DNA of 64,000 bases from Tanypteryx hageni (Eukaryota > Arthropoda > Insecta > Odonata > Petaluridae). Below the pieces are notes generated by a model. That model saw only the letters and a program-made list of their open reading frames with translations, was not told the DNA's origin and made no database searches. Location of the stretch: positions 59,522,907 to 59,586,906 of the forward strand of contig CM054115.1 of the NCBI GenBank assembly GCA_028673005.1. Reading direction: 5' to 3'. Below are positions 36,139 through 47,714 of the stretch, piece after piece (the first letter of the stretch is position 1; each line of letters opens with the position of its first letter). Both the position numbers and the translations under genes were made by a program.

Positions 36139-37213
36139 TTACTTTTCAACATAGTCCCCTCCTCTTGCAATGCACGTTTACCATCGCGAAACCAACACAT
36201 GGATTCTGTCGGAGAAGAACTTTTTTAGTTGCTTGCTCAGCCAATCATGCACCGCATTTTTAAGATTGCAGTCGGTACGCAAGTGTTTCCCTCGTAATGG
36301 CTCTTTGAGTGGGCCAAAAAGATGAAAATCACTAGGAGTCAAGTCTGGGGAAGAAGAGGGATGGGGTATCACTTCAAAATGCAGATCCTGAATGGTTTCT
36401 AGAGTCGCACGCCCACTATGAGGACGTGCATTGTCTTGTTGCAAACAAACTCCTTTTCGGATGAGTCCCCGACGTTTGGACAGGATTGCAGGCTTTAGTT
36501 CTTTCTTAAGAAGATCGCGGTAGGAATCATTATTGACAATTGTCCCTTTTTCAGTATAACTCTCCAAAATTGCTCCATTTTTGTCCCAAAAAGCAGTCAA
36601 CATCGCTCTCCCTGCGGATAGTGTCGCTTTGATTTTTTTTTGGCTTCGGAGAACTTGGATGCCGCCATTCTTTACTTGCTCGCTTACTCTCAGGCTGAAA
36701 GTGATTGACCCATGTCTCATCCTAGGTCACTATGCGGTTCAAAAAATCTTCCCCTTCAGCTTCATACCGAGGGAGTATCACAGAGCAGGCGTCAACACGT
36801 TGTCGCTTCAGGTCTTCAGTGAGTTACCGGGGAACCAGCCTCGAAAAAACTTTATTGAATCCAAGCTCTTTGTGGACAATATGGTGAACAGATCCAATGC
36901 TGATGCTCAATTTCTTGCTGATTTCTTTCACTTTAATGCGACGGTTTTCGCGAATGAGCCTATCAACGGCAGAAATGTTCTCCGGTGTGACTATGCGATC
37001 AGCCTGGCGTGGTCGAGCAGCGTCTTTCACGTCTTGTACATTATTTTTAAACTTTTCAACCTATTTATACACTCTCCTCTGTGATAAAAAGTTATCTCCA
37101 TAAATATTGACCATCCTCCTGTATATTTCAAATGGTTTCACTCCTTCTGCGTTCAAAAATCTAATCACTGATCTCAACTCCAACTTTTTGCAATGTTCTA
37201 TACGAGATGCCAT
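36139..37213 (-). pseudogene. Mariner (DD34D) transposase pseudogene
   Basis: Cut-and-paste transposase of the Tc1/mariner superfamily, almost full length. It starts MASRIEHCKKLELRSVIRF (first helix-turn-helix), followed by RPRQADRIVTPENI and IGSVHHIVHKELGF (second DNA-binding domain). The catalytic domain shows DETWVNHFQPES (first Asp), QQDNARPH (second Asp) and SPDLTPSDFHLFG (third Asp), with 34 residues between the second and third, as in mariner. The frame ends with a GGDYVEK tail at 36139. It is dead: in-frame stops lie at 37061 (where the family has Trp), 36824, 36722 (just before DETW) and 36178, and a frameshift lies in the nine-base T run at 36633-36641. The SETMAR-like or vertumnana-like sub-type is suggested by the protein, not proven. 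An outer end such as CAAGGGTGGTTCAAATGAAA (minus strand, ending near 37391) is a plausible terminal repeat; the other end was not resolved. Confidence 0.95.
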
Positions 37214-37399
37214 ACTTATATGAAAAGGGGTACCAAATACTACAAAATATCCCACCAAAATAATAATAACAGTAACAACAAAAATAATTAACAACAATAG
37301 CAACAAAAATAGCAATTGCAATAATAAAGGGATTTCATACTTTTTCCCCCTCTCTTTTCACTTTTGTTGTTTTCATTTGAACCACCCTTGTATAATAGA

Positions 37400-38890
37400 T
37401 AAGCTAATATTCAAACGGTAATAGTTCTTATAATAAGTTTTGATATTGATTTCAAGGCAACGCTAGGATTTCTAAATTGTATTCATTCACGTTTCAATCA
37501 ATGGACGAATCGCTCCGTCCATAAATGCTTCACAGCGACCCAATTTTTTGATTGCTTTTATGAATAAAAATGAAACATTGAGAGCGAGTATATATTTTAA
37601 GTAGAGTACTGAATGGAAACACATCAGTTAATGTAATTAACTGCTCTTACCCCAAACTCTTTCTTTTCGAGATAAACTTAAAATTTTTAGCACATGATCT
37701 CATTTAAGATTAAATTGTCAGAAATCCATTGTAAATAATTCATACTAGAGTTATCGAGCCCACCTTATGGCTTAAATCAAATTAAAAACTGTTCCTTCAA
37801 TTGCCATAAAAATGTAAGAAATATAATACGATCGGTGCATAGCCAACATGCGCATCTGTTTTCTCTACGTTTTCATGACTATCGGAGACGTATTATTTAT
37901 TCAATATTTAGCAGAGATCCATAAATCACAGGCTATCTTTTAAATTTCGATAGGAGCAGCTAAAATGTTATTATCACTCTATTGAAAAAATGAAAAAAGT
38001 AGCTTTGATTCGTAAAGAAGTATTTCAAGAATTTTATTTACTCTCGTAGAAATTTCTTCGATATATATCCAAAACCTCGTGAGTTTGAATAGAGTTAGAT
38101 GTTATCGTGGGCAGATGAATTTTATATTTTACCCCGTAAAAATTACTGGAGGATGTAACTTTGCTTCTAAAGAAATATAGGTAAGGATTTTCTTTATTAT
38201 TATCAATGCCAACGTAAAAATAATAATCCTGGTAAAGTTTAAATATCGTTCAGACAAATCCCTTAAATATCCGAAAGTAATCGCGCGGATGGATTTTTGT
38301 TCGAAACTACTTCGAGCAGATTGCTTCCGTGTCTCGAGGCGCACAAGTGCAAGACTTTACGATCTCGAAAGAACATCTGCATGATCCTCTTTTGTACCAA
38401 AATAAAAGGGAGAGACATCCTAGGGATCGGGAAGCAAGCATACGAAATCGGACGTAAAACGACACGGGGAGATACAGGAAAGTATGGGAAGGGGGTGCAG
38501 AAGGTATTCGATTTCCTGCATCGTACGATACGTAACGTCAGTAGGTCTAGGATTTTTACCGCAATACATACAGGGATATGACGCGAGAATTTTCTTCTTT
38601 TCCGCTCGCGACGAAAAAACAATGGAAGAAAAAAGTAGGAGGTGCCTCCTCTATCTCTAACCTGCCTATAACTTTTTTATTCGCGTCACCGGTGGAATTT
38701 CTTCCCGAGGAGCTGAGTACTCGAGATCGTATACGTGATGTTCCATGCTGCCACCGATTTTTTTTTACAAAGGGCGGAGTGGTTTTTGGCATGGCGACCA
38801 TTGTGAGTGTGTGTCTCGTCCTTTTCTTGTTACCCGAATAGATCGGTTTAGATATGGAGGTTCTTGGATCGATTCCCCATGGAGGAGTCT
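37400..38890. other. AT-rich then more balanced DNA, no gene recognised
   Basis: From about 38270 to 38870 the sequence is richer in CpG and has overlapping frames on both strands without recognisable motifs. Confidence 0.5.
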
Positions 38891-38894
38891 TTTT

Positions 38895-39068
38895 GAGATA
38901 GAGGAGGCAGGGGAGAGAAGTAAGATGGAGGAAGAGGGATGGATAAATGGGGAGGGGGACGAAGGTTGGAGGGGAGGAAGGGGAGAGAGTGAGTGAAGAG
39001 GGAGATGGAGAGAGGGGGAAAAGGAGAGAAGGGGAGAGATGGGGAAGAAGGGAGAGGAGGCAAGAGGG

Positions 39069-39074
<6 letters not shown>
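38895..39074 (+). repeat. Polypurine (G+A) tract
   Basis: GGAGGAGG and GAGAGGG words, directly followed by a (TA)n microsatellite. Confidence 0.85.
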
Positions 39075-39143
<69 letters not shown>

Positions 39144-39145
39144 TA
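39075..39145 (+). repeat. (TA)n microsatellite
   Basis: About 70 bp of TA with one CATA interruption near the end. Confidence 0.95.
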
Positions 39146-39479
39146 AGCTTTATTTTACTGGGCGAGGTTGAGACTAATTACGCACAATGAGTAACATGAA
39201 ATGAGAAAACATAGCAAACAAGAACATAAGAAACGCAAATTAATCACTTTTAGCGGATAAGAGAAATTAATGTGGGAAAAAATTCAATTGTGTGACAATG
39301 GAATTTTTCGTAAAAATATCCCACTTGCAGGGGGACACCAAAAATTATACGTTGTGTGAAATTCTTGCGCACGCCATTAACAGTAAATCTAAAATAAATA
39401 TTTATATAAGATGTATCAAAAGGTATATTGCCATAAGAACACGTAAGGAAAACATTTTGTCAATACATATTAATGAAAT

Positions 39480-39660
39480 AGAGGTAGACGGGGTGGGAAA
39501 TAGAAGGGGCTGGAGAAGTAGGAAAGGTGGAGGAGAGCAAGGAAGTTGGTACAGGGAGAGGAATGGAGGAACAAGGAGGAGAAAGATGAAGAGAGGAGGG
39601 CAGGTTCATAGTGAGAGGAAATAAAGGAGAAAGCGATGGGGTGAAGGAATAAGAGTAAGA
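39480..39660 (+). repeat. Polypurine (G+A) tract
   Basis: AGGAGG, GGAAAG and GAGAGG words over about 180 bp. Confidence 0.75.
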
Positions 39661-39972
39661 GCATTTTCCACGTACGCGTTGGAAGGAGGAATGAAAAGGG
39701 TGAGCGGGCATCGGGTGCACATGCATGTTTTATTTTGGTTTACCGCGCTGGTGAATGAATTAAAGTCACAAGATTTGCACGCGTGCTAAAAGGATTTATG
39801 TGAGAGCCGCGTAGGAAGGCATTCATATTGATTTTTTGTACTAAGCAGCGGTTAAAAGACTATAAAGGAGATTAATTCTCAAAAAATTGAATTAGGTACG
39901 AAGACGGGATTTGGTTATGAGAGGGGTATGAAAAATTGTCTCACGTTTTTGGGCTCTTTGTTCTACAGAGTT

Positions 39973-40087
39973 TTAACATTTGAGAAGGAGAAAAAATCCT
40001 GTAATTGACCGAGAATCGAACCAGGGTTCCCCACTTTCCGGGTTTGATTCTCGGTCAAGCACAGAATTTTTACTCCTCAAATGTCAA
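39973..40087. repeat. Inverted repeat with tRNA-like B-box sequence (SINE-derived)
   Basis: Two arms of about 50 bp face each other: TTGACCGAGAATCGAACC in the left arm and GGTTTGATTCTCGGTCAA in the right, continuing outward to AACATTTGAG and CTCAAATGTC. The centre is about 13 bp. The GGTTTGATTCTCGGTCAAGC word resembles the T-arm and B box of a tRNA, and the adjacent CAGAATTTTTACTCC tail suggests the 3' part of a tRNA-derived SINE present head to head. A complete tRNA cloverleaf cannot be drawn. Confidence 0.65.
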
Positions 40088-41940
40088 ATTTCTGTTGAAG
40101 CTTTATGCGAACATGAATAAGAAGTCATCTCCTCAACTTTCCATTTTGCTCTTTGTTTTAAATAAGGAGAAAGTATCCGTTGGTAACCTTAGAGAATCCA
40201 TGGATTTTAAGAACGGGATCACCGCATAATTCGACCACTTCACACTCCTACCTAAAGTTCATAAATGAAAAACATAAAATAAAATTTTAATATATTAACT
40301 TGAGTGAATTGTATTTTTTTTTTAAATTTTTCTATAAAATTATTATGGGGTACTGTCCTGAATTTATGTAAAAGGGAATATGGCGTCATCTTATAAGTTC
40401 TTTTTAATATTTACTGTGGCATCTATTTTCTACTGAAACGGCGGCGTTTTAAATATTACACATTGTGTAATTTCTTAATTTTTAGGATGTCGTTTACTTT
40501 TAATAAACTAACAATTTTTATACAGCTAAACTTTCAAGTTAACGCAGGAATATTGCTTAATTTTTTTTAAGTTTCTAAAAGATTTTAGAGAAACTCGGTA
40601 AATGTTAAAGTAGCAATACATATAAGATATAGGTGATTTTCGTAGCTGTGAATGTGTAACAGAAACTAGATAGTCTTCCCCAGTGGTAATTTATCTTCAG
40701 TTATTTCTAACATTAATTTAATTCGAACATTTCATGATCACAGGAGTTGAATTCATCTTCAGTTGGATTTCCGTCAAGGTTAGTAAAACTTATTTATATT
40801 TGAATTTTATGATTATAAATGTTTTAATTCTTGCAAGAAGTAATGATAATGATATAATATTATTTGAGGTGACGGCGAGATAAAATAAAATTATTTAGTT
40901 CATAACGGGTACTAAAACGAAAATTTGATAGAGGGAAGTATTAAAAGCATTCAGGTATAGCACTGAATCAAAATATGCAATTTATAAAAAACGGCCCAAA
41001 ACAATCCTTTACCATAGATCACCGAAGAGGTTTCTCCCAGTATTCGCTCGGTTAATTTAACGCAAAATATTCAACGATTAATGAGTATTGTAGTTGAAGT
41101 TATGGTGGTTAGCGTTAATAATAGATACAAGGTTATTTTACGCTCGAGATAACATTAAACACTGAGTGCGCGAATAAAATGTTCCGTTGTTCTTTTTTTT
41201 TGGCCCGCGCAATAAATGCCGCAATTACGCGATAATATCTACAATTATCAGGCTAATCTACTCCTTCCGTTTTCCGTATCGAGTTCCCTGGGGACCCCGG
41301 ACAAAATTTATACCTCCATTCTATAGATCATCTTCCTTGATGATTTTCGCAAGCATTCATCCCGGAGTAGATGACCCTATATCCGGAAAATAACCTCCGA
41401 ATGGTTCCGAAATGGCTCCACACTTAATGAACCCGTGCAAAATCACCCATTCACCTCATTTGACAAAAGCGTTCCGAAACAGAACCTCCTAACATGCGGA
41501 AATCCTCCTTATCCCTCTATCTCTCTCTTCTCTACGGGAGCAAAGAAGAGTCGGAATGGAGCGAGAGATGGAGGGAGTGGAAAAAGAGGAGAAAATAAGG
41601 GATAGAATCCTTTTCTGCTCCAAACGGGTAATTTCCTTCAAATGGGAGTAAAAAACCTTACTCCCGATTTCTGTCTCCTGACCTGTTTCTCCGCTGACCT
41701 TTGCCCTTGCCTTGGGGCTCCTCTCCCTTACTTCCACCCACTCCACACCCCTCCCCTCTCTCTCTCTTCCTATCTACACCGCCCCCTCTTGCTACCATTC
41801 CCTCTGCCTTAGTTTCCCCTCCTCCCACAACCGCAGTTACGGTTTCAAGCAATAGGGAATATGCGGAGTCGGGGAGGATATTTTCGAGAATAGGGTAGAG
41901 CAGAGGCAGTTAGGTGTTTTTGTATTCGTGTATAAATATA
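40088..41940. other. AT-rich non-coding DNA, nothing recognised
   Basis: No motif identified. A short pyrimidine-rich stretch near 41740-41830 lies in a more balanced segment at about 41180-41930. Confidence 0.55.
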
Positions 41941-41942
41941 TA

Positions 41943-42614
41943 CAGTAGTCCATCATTAATGGCGGTTGAAAAATGATACCTGGTTTGTCCGACTACGGTA
42001 TCCGGTCCTGAGTATCCGCGATTCTTCGCGGAGTCGTGTCAAGTTGGCTTATTTGACTAATAATAAAATCCATGTTATTGAAGAAGCTATGCACTAATTT
42101 GCCTTTACTAAAAGGAGAGACATGGAAAAGAGAATTTTTGACTCCCGATAATACCCCAAATTGATAGGAAGGTGGAAGTTCGAGGAATCTTATTTGAGGA
42201 ATTTGAAGTCAGTCGAGCGACGCCAACAGAATGAATAGATATTTACTTTGAATCCATTTTCTTTTGTATCTTTATGGAAAAAAACGCCTTTAATCGTGGA
42301 AGATTTATTATTTAATGATTATTTATGATTAAAGACGTTTTAGAAGGAAAACTGGGAGGAGAAGAGAAAGGAAAACTGGAAGGAATAGAGAAACGGGTAG
42401 GAAAAGGTTTCAGCTGCTAGACGGCTTAAAAGGGAAAGAGCCACCGATAGCATAGCATAGTTATTTTTAACCTTTAAGTGTCCAGTATAGGACTTAAGGT
42501 ATGTATCTCAGAGGTCACAACCCTCACCCCCAATTTCCCACAAACTTTGGCCCTCTCCAACCGCGGGTTAAGTCAGGAGCGTAACGCTCCCGGTCAGCAA
42601 AGGACTGACTACTG
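41943..42614. mobile_element. Candidate non-autonomous pogo/Tigger-like element
   Basis: The left end reads TA then CAGTAGTCCATCATTAATGG; the right end, read inward on the minus strand, is TA then CAGTAGTCAGTCCTTTGC. The first eight bases match, with TA at both borders, which suits the pogo/Tigger branch of Tc1/mariner. The element is 672 bp and lacks a transposase frame. The short terminal match makes this a candidate only. It contains a possible LINE fragment at 42325-42414. Confidence 0.4.
42325..42414 (+). pseudogene. Possible LINE C-terminal fragment
   Basis: The plus strand reads MIKDVLEGKLGGEEKGKLEG, matching the segment MIKDVLEGKLDGK of the LINE tail at 59419-59655; the shared DNA word ATGATTAAAGACG is followed by GTTAGAAGGAAAACT-like sequence in both. 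About 30 codons can be compared. It may be a relic of the same LINE family or of its untranslated copies. Confidence 0.45.
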
Positions 42615-42616
42615 TA

Positions 42617-43540
42617 TATATATATATATGTTTGGCTGGCGCATGAGCATCTTGAAAGGCCCTTTTTTTGGGTTTCGTTCTCCAGTTGCTTTCCAGCACG
42701 CGGGAAAAGATTCGTTAACCCCCGTCTCGTCTGCGCCCTCTCTCTCTCTCGACACGGTTGAAAGTATCCTTTGAAGTAGGAAAGAGCGGAGAATGACACG
42801 AGGAGGAATCGTTTGGCGTGGGAGAGGTGAGGGTTTTTTTGGGAGTTAGGAAGCGTGTATAATTCCCGCAAAAAACGGAGAGAAAAAAGAAAAGGGGAAG
42901 TCGATTCGGGCGAATTTTGGAGTTCAGGATTTTTTCCTCGTGTTTTTTTTTATACGCGGATGGATTAATGGCGGCGCAAAGAATTGTGGGTGATACGTTA
43001 TTTTCTGGCGCGATTGAAATATATCGTTTATGTTTCGAAGGGGGGTGGGGGGAGAGGGATAAAAATCGATGGCGGCGTCAATGGAATCGATCGATAAGGC
43101 TTGGAATAATCAATTCGTCTGGCGATGAGGAATATATTCCCTCGGAAGGGAATGAAGCTGTCGCGGATAAGAGAAGCCCTTTGTCCCGCAAAGGATTTTA
43201 ATATACTCGGATTATCTTAGTGTGTTCTTTAGTTTTTTGTGAGAGCTGGAAGAGTACGACTTTATCCGAGTATATACTTTTGTTTTATCCCCAGTTTCTG
43301 CCTTAATTACTTTATTTCTGCCTCACTACAGTCTGGAGAGTCGTTTAATTTACAAGAAAATTCATTTTAATGAAATGTTAATATTTACACTAAGAGTTGC
43401 TATTCGGTTTTGCTGACCATATCAGCTTTCTTCCTAGTTTTACGGAAAGGCTGACGGGATCCTTCTTACCGTTGTGAGATGCAAAGATTATAAACTTTTG
43501 CAGGAGTTACCTCTTGTATTTAATACATGCTTATTGTTAA
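42617..43540. other. Mixed-composition DNA, no gene recognised
   Basis: Begins beside a TATATATATATA run at 42616-42630. Balanced composition with scattered CpG up to about 43200, then AT-rich. A 94-codon plus-strand frame at 42917-43201 has no recognisable motif. Confidence 0.5.
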
Positions 43541-43640
43541 CTAAGTGCTGGCAAAAGGGCCGTGCAAATAGGCGAGCGGCGAAGCGACCGCCTCAGGCGC
43601 CTCTTGAAAGGGACACCAAAGTTTGATCGCAATGAAAATC
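43541..43640 (+). repeat. hAT-like 5' terminal segment (candidate)
   Basis: AGTGCTGGCAAAAGGGCCGT, then ATAGGCGAGCGGCGAAGCGA and CCGCCTCAGGCGCCTC, resembles the ends of a class of hAT transposons whose termini read like CAGTGC(T/C)GGC followed by TAGGCGA and GCCTAGGCGCC words. A possible partner end in the expected orientation lies near 49520-49570, downstream of the hAT coding remnant at 48571. Confidence 0.4.
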
Positions 43641-45767
43641 TTTCCATGAGCGTCCCTTTATTCCTAGAATGCCATTTTTCGATGTTATTGGGCTTCGCTG
43701 TAACATTATTATAACGGATTCTTTCGAGAAATTTTAACTTTTTTTATAGTTTGAAGTTGATCACATTGCCAGTTCGCAACACGCCTTTTCTTCAAACAAT
43801 TACTTCCCTTTGGCTGAAGTGTTGAGTATTGAAGCGTTGTCTACCGGTTATTGGTGCCCTTTTTGAACGAATACAGTAAGCAGTCTGCAGAAGTATTTTT
43901 CGTTTCCTTTCAAATTTTAGCCTCTCGTAAAAGCTATAGTCACATATATGGGCTTACATTATTAAATTTTCAAACCAAACCTGCATTTATTAAATGTTTA
44001 GCCAAATTTAAACTACTTAATAGGGCTTGGTACCTACCGTAATGTCTACAAAAGTTTTAACCATCGCTTTTAAAAATAACGTGATAATTTTACAATAATT
44101 TTTATAATACAGGTTATTTTCCAACTTTTCTTGTTCAAGCCTTGCTTCACGTTTTCCTGCAGTCTTATTAGTCCGTGGTATAAAACATATGTATTATTAA
44201 TTTCACGAGTTACCTAGCCGCTCAACAAGATACAATTATTTTCCATCGATAATGGAAAATTTCAGTAATTTCTTGCTTACGTGCAGATTCAAGGGAACTA
44301 TGTACAGCTATTTATGTAGCAATCGATACAAAACTTGGCGTCGCTTTAGAAAATTTGACCAATATACACATATGGATAGATTTATTTCAAGCAATGCGAG
44401 AGTATGAATAACCAATTGACTTCTAGAATTTATAAAAATTCAATCTACTTTTAACTAAAGGTTTGCGTTCACTTTAACCTCCATTAACCCATATCTATTC
44501 ATGACATATCCTAATCGAAAATTTTAGGCACACCAACATTAGTGTCGTACGATTGCCTTTGGCTGCGACGACCTATATGCCATTAAACTGAATCTGGAAA
44601 TAAAAGGGGGATTCGGAGGGAAAGAAAAAACATCTTTCTACCTTTGATGTGGTGTAAATTTTCCAGTGGTGGGAGAAGATATTCTCACGCGATGAAAGAG
44701 ATTCCTCTTGACGCACTGAAACGCGCACAGCACTTCATCAGAAAATTACCATATCACATCACACTTTGAAGCTCACGATGAAATAATGAATGAAGATATG
44801 CCATTGTAAATGGGAGAAAAGGAAGGGATTCTCAGCAACTGGAATGAGAATAGGAACGAAACTCGCTGGTAGTGCTTTAACGCAATAAAATAAGTGTCAT
44901 TTTAAATAAACATAGCACAAGCTAAATTATTTAAAAATATTCTATTGCGATACTTTCTTGTTCCCACCAAGTTAATGATTTAATTCTGACGGAGATTTAT
45001 AACTAAAACCTTTGTTAACAATTGAAGATTTCTATCTTTTTAAAACTTTTAATGAGAAGTTAAAAACAGAAACATTTATACATATAGATCTCTTAATTTT
45101 TCTACATGTATGAGTAGTTTGCTAATTATTTACTGCTGCTCGGAAAATACTTACTGTCTTTTGGGACTGCATCGCCTTCTCTTCGAGAAGGAGATCGGTT
45201 TCCGACAACTTCCTTTGGCACTTCCGAACACAATCATGGGAGAAATAGAACTGAGCTAAGCATAGCAAAAGTATCCCGCCAAAAACCTACCGCTAAAATC
45301 ATAATGCGTCACGAGTTTTCTTCTTGACGTTAGAGGGAAAATAATCAATAACTAAGTCCTAGGAGAAGGGGAAGAAATGCTCGTTCCTCAGTCCTATTCT
45401 TTTGTACCGTCAAATGAAGGCCACTGGCTTGTACTGGATGCGTGTAATATCTATTCAAAATCTCTTCTGTTAATTTATGAGCCAGGATATATTAAAATTA
45501 ATCAGATCGATGAAGTCACATTCCAATTTTTGGAATTTATTCATCATAAGCCCAGAAAAAATACTTTTGTAACTTCCTTTTTTCCTGGAAGTTACAGATC
45601 TATTTTTCTGCGATTATGAAGCCTGGTGAAATTTCCATTTAAAGTTTTTACATTTTAGTGCATATTATTCATCGGTGATCATTTTATACTGAATGATATA
45701 TTCTTTTTAACAATATAAAACAATTATTATTACATAATTTGAGTTGGAACCTATCGCAGCGTTGTTG
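43641..45767. other. AT-rich non-coding DNA, nothing recognised
   Basis: No repeat family member recognised. An 80-codon plus-strand frame at 45377-45619 has an unbiased amino-acid composition but no recognisable motif and no visible partner exon. Confidence 0.5.
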
Positions 45768-45874
45768 AATGCTGGTGGATGCATTCGAGTTTCGCTGCGG
45801 TAAGGACATTGCTGACTCAGCAGCAGTCAGTAATGTTCTCACCGCAGCGAAACCCGAAAGCGTTCACCAGTATT
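45768..45874 (+). repeat. 107-nt hairpin (50-bp arms, 7-nt loop)
   Basis: Left arm 45768-45817 and right arm 45825-45874 are inverted copies with 42 of 50 Watson-Crick matches and a loop CAGCAGC. The most conserved part of the stem is GTTTCGCTGCGGT against ACCGCAGCGAAAC. Five of the eight differences are G.U pairs in a plus-strand transcript, leaving only three true mismatches; the minus-strand transcript would have two G.U pairs and six mismatches. It may be a small hairpin RNA precursor or a very short foldback element; no target duplication was certain. Confidence 0.8.
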
Positions 45875-46539
45875 ATTATATGACGTCGATATAAGATAAA
45901 CGGTATTAGTTTGCTTGATCGTAAATTTAGACTTTTGTCCAGTAAATAACATGTTCAATCACACGTTAACTGATAGAATAATAACGTAGGAGAATAATCC
46001 ACCCTTCTCGGAATCGGAATACGGGGACATTCTAATGATAGCAATTAAGCACCTGAATTAAGCCACTGAAGGGGCCGTCCATATGTAAACCTCCATAATT
46101 AGTATAATTATATGCCAAATTAAATTTAACACTCAATAATGATTGATAACTTGGTGCTATTTCCACAAATACAAAATTTTAATAATATCAGTGAAACCTT
46201 TTGCCTGTTGTATACCTTTTCTTTGGTAATTAATGCGACTTAAGCTTCTACGAAAAGAATTCACAGAAGAAAGCAAACAGCTATTTTAACTATGCTTCGG
46301 CTGAGCTGCGAAGCGAGGAGGAACTAAAAATCTCGTCTAGAAAATTTCCAGTGGTGAGTGCGTCATTAGGGGCGAATTATGTCGAACAAATGTAGGCTAG
46401 AGCGCTTGAGGACAAAAAAAGCAACGAATTCGACCATATATTCGTCAACTAATGACTAATTGTCTAGTGGCCGTTCTCTATGAAAATATGTTTAAGTAAA
46501 GAATAATGAGCAATGAGAGGAATACGAATTAATTTCTGG

Positions 46540-46541
<2 letters not shown>
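45875..46541. other. AT-rich non-coding DNA, nothing recognised
   Basis: Spacer without identified elements. Confidence 0.6.

Positions 46542-46579
<38 letters not shown>
46542..46579 (+). repeat. (TA)n microsatellite
   Basis: About 18 TA units; no family C next to it. Confidence 0.95.
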
Positions 46580-46580
<1 letters not shown>

Positions 46581-47114
46581 GTAACGTGCCGAAGCTCTAC
46601 CATCATCGAAGCGTCCGAGAGTTGCCTGAAGCTCACCTCTCCAGCTGACTACCAGTGACATTCCCAAGAGTGTGACCCTATAGACGCATTGAAGAAATGG
46701 AAATGCAGAATGTCAACTACGGTTGACTTGAGTGCTACTGTGCAAACATTTGAGATAGCTCTCTTCGACTTCTTAATTTATCCATAAGAAAAATAAAATG
46801 TTGTAGCACTATTGATTAAATAAGTAATTATTTCTGAAACGTTTTACTCCTTCACGAGGATTAGCTCACCTTACCTTCCCTGGGCGCTTTGATAGACCAA
46901 TTCTGGTCCTAGCAAACAAACAAACAAACGACGTTGTGGTGATTCGGAATTTTAAAAATCCGTATTATAGGAGAGCCAGTTTTAACGAGTATGTATTTTA
47001 TATTTTAAAACTGTATTAACTGCATGTTAAATTAGCTTGAAAATAATATGTTAGCGAAGTTAGCTGTCAAACTGGGTTGGGTCCCGTAAGTGACGAGCGG
47101 TATAACCACTACTA

Positions 47115-47117
<3 letters not shown>
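46580..47117. other. Spacer with an (AAAC)n run
   Basis: Mostly AT-rich; AGCAAACAAACAAACAAACG at about 46912 is a short tetranucleotide repeat. No gene recognised. Confidence 0.6.

Positions 47118-47172
<55 letters not shown>
47118..47172 (+). repeat. (TA)n microsatellite
   Basis: About 27 TA units that abut family C copy 4. Confidence 0.95.
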
Positions 47173-47173
<1 letters not shown>

Positions 47174-47262
47174 CCTTCAGGAAAAGGAAAGGTAGTGATT
47201 AGGGTGGCAACAAGGTGTTGAAGGAAGCCCAGCGGACACTTACCAAGTTGAGGACCAAGTTG
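47173..47262 (+). repeat. Family C, copy 4
   Basis: CCTTCAGGAAAAGGAAAGG, GGTGGCAACAAGGTGTTGAA, GGAAGCCCAGCGGACACTTA, then CCAAGTTGAGGACCAAG. Downstream, TGCCCTTCTTCAGCGAAAGA at about 47308 resembles the end region of some Penelope-like retroelements, which is only suggestive. Confidence 0.75.
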
Positions 47263-47380
47263 GCAGGCTGCACGCACACAGATTAAATGCAAGCTTATCG
47301 GGCCTATGTATGCCCTTCTTCAGCGAAAGAGTAAGAGTAACAACGTAATGTGACACACTGGGCTGGGAATGACAGGAGGA

Positions 47381-47386
47381 TGTGTG

Positions 47387-47438
<52 letters not shown>

Positions 47439-47439
47439 C
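47381..47439 (+). repeat. Compound (TG)n(TA)n microsatellite
   Basis: TGTGTG, TATATA, TGTGTG and TATATA blocks in succession. Confidence 0.95.
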
Positions 47440-47714
47440 TAACGATAGATTCAATCTGCTTCATGTACGACAAGCATCATCTTCATGAATCCACCGATTT
47501 CAAGTAAATTTGGTGCATAGAATGTGCATATATATTAATGACAAATATGACATATTTGGATCTGATTGACTCAGCAAGGGTGCCACAATTGCAAAGTTAC
47601 ACTTTTTGGTAATTATGAATTTGGAAGGAATTATTGCAACCGATTTCAACGAAATTTTATATCAAGTAGGCATGCAACATACAATAACAAAATGAAGATG
47701 TTTTGTATAAATGT

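Noticed and set aside
39973..40087. tRNA gene
   Set aside because: Only B-box-like words are present, in inverted duplicate; no acceptor, D or anticodon arm can be built.
45377..45619. Orphan 80-codon gene
   Set aside because: Balanced composition but no motif, splice partner or regulatory signal; length is within chance expectation for this window.
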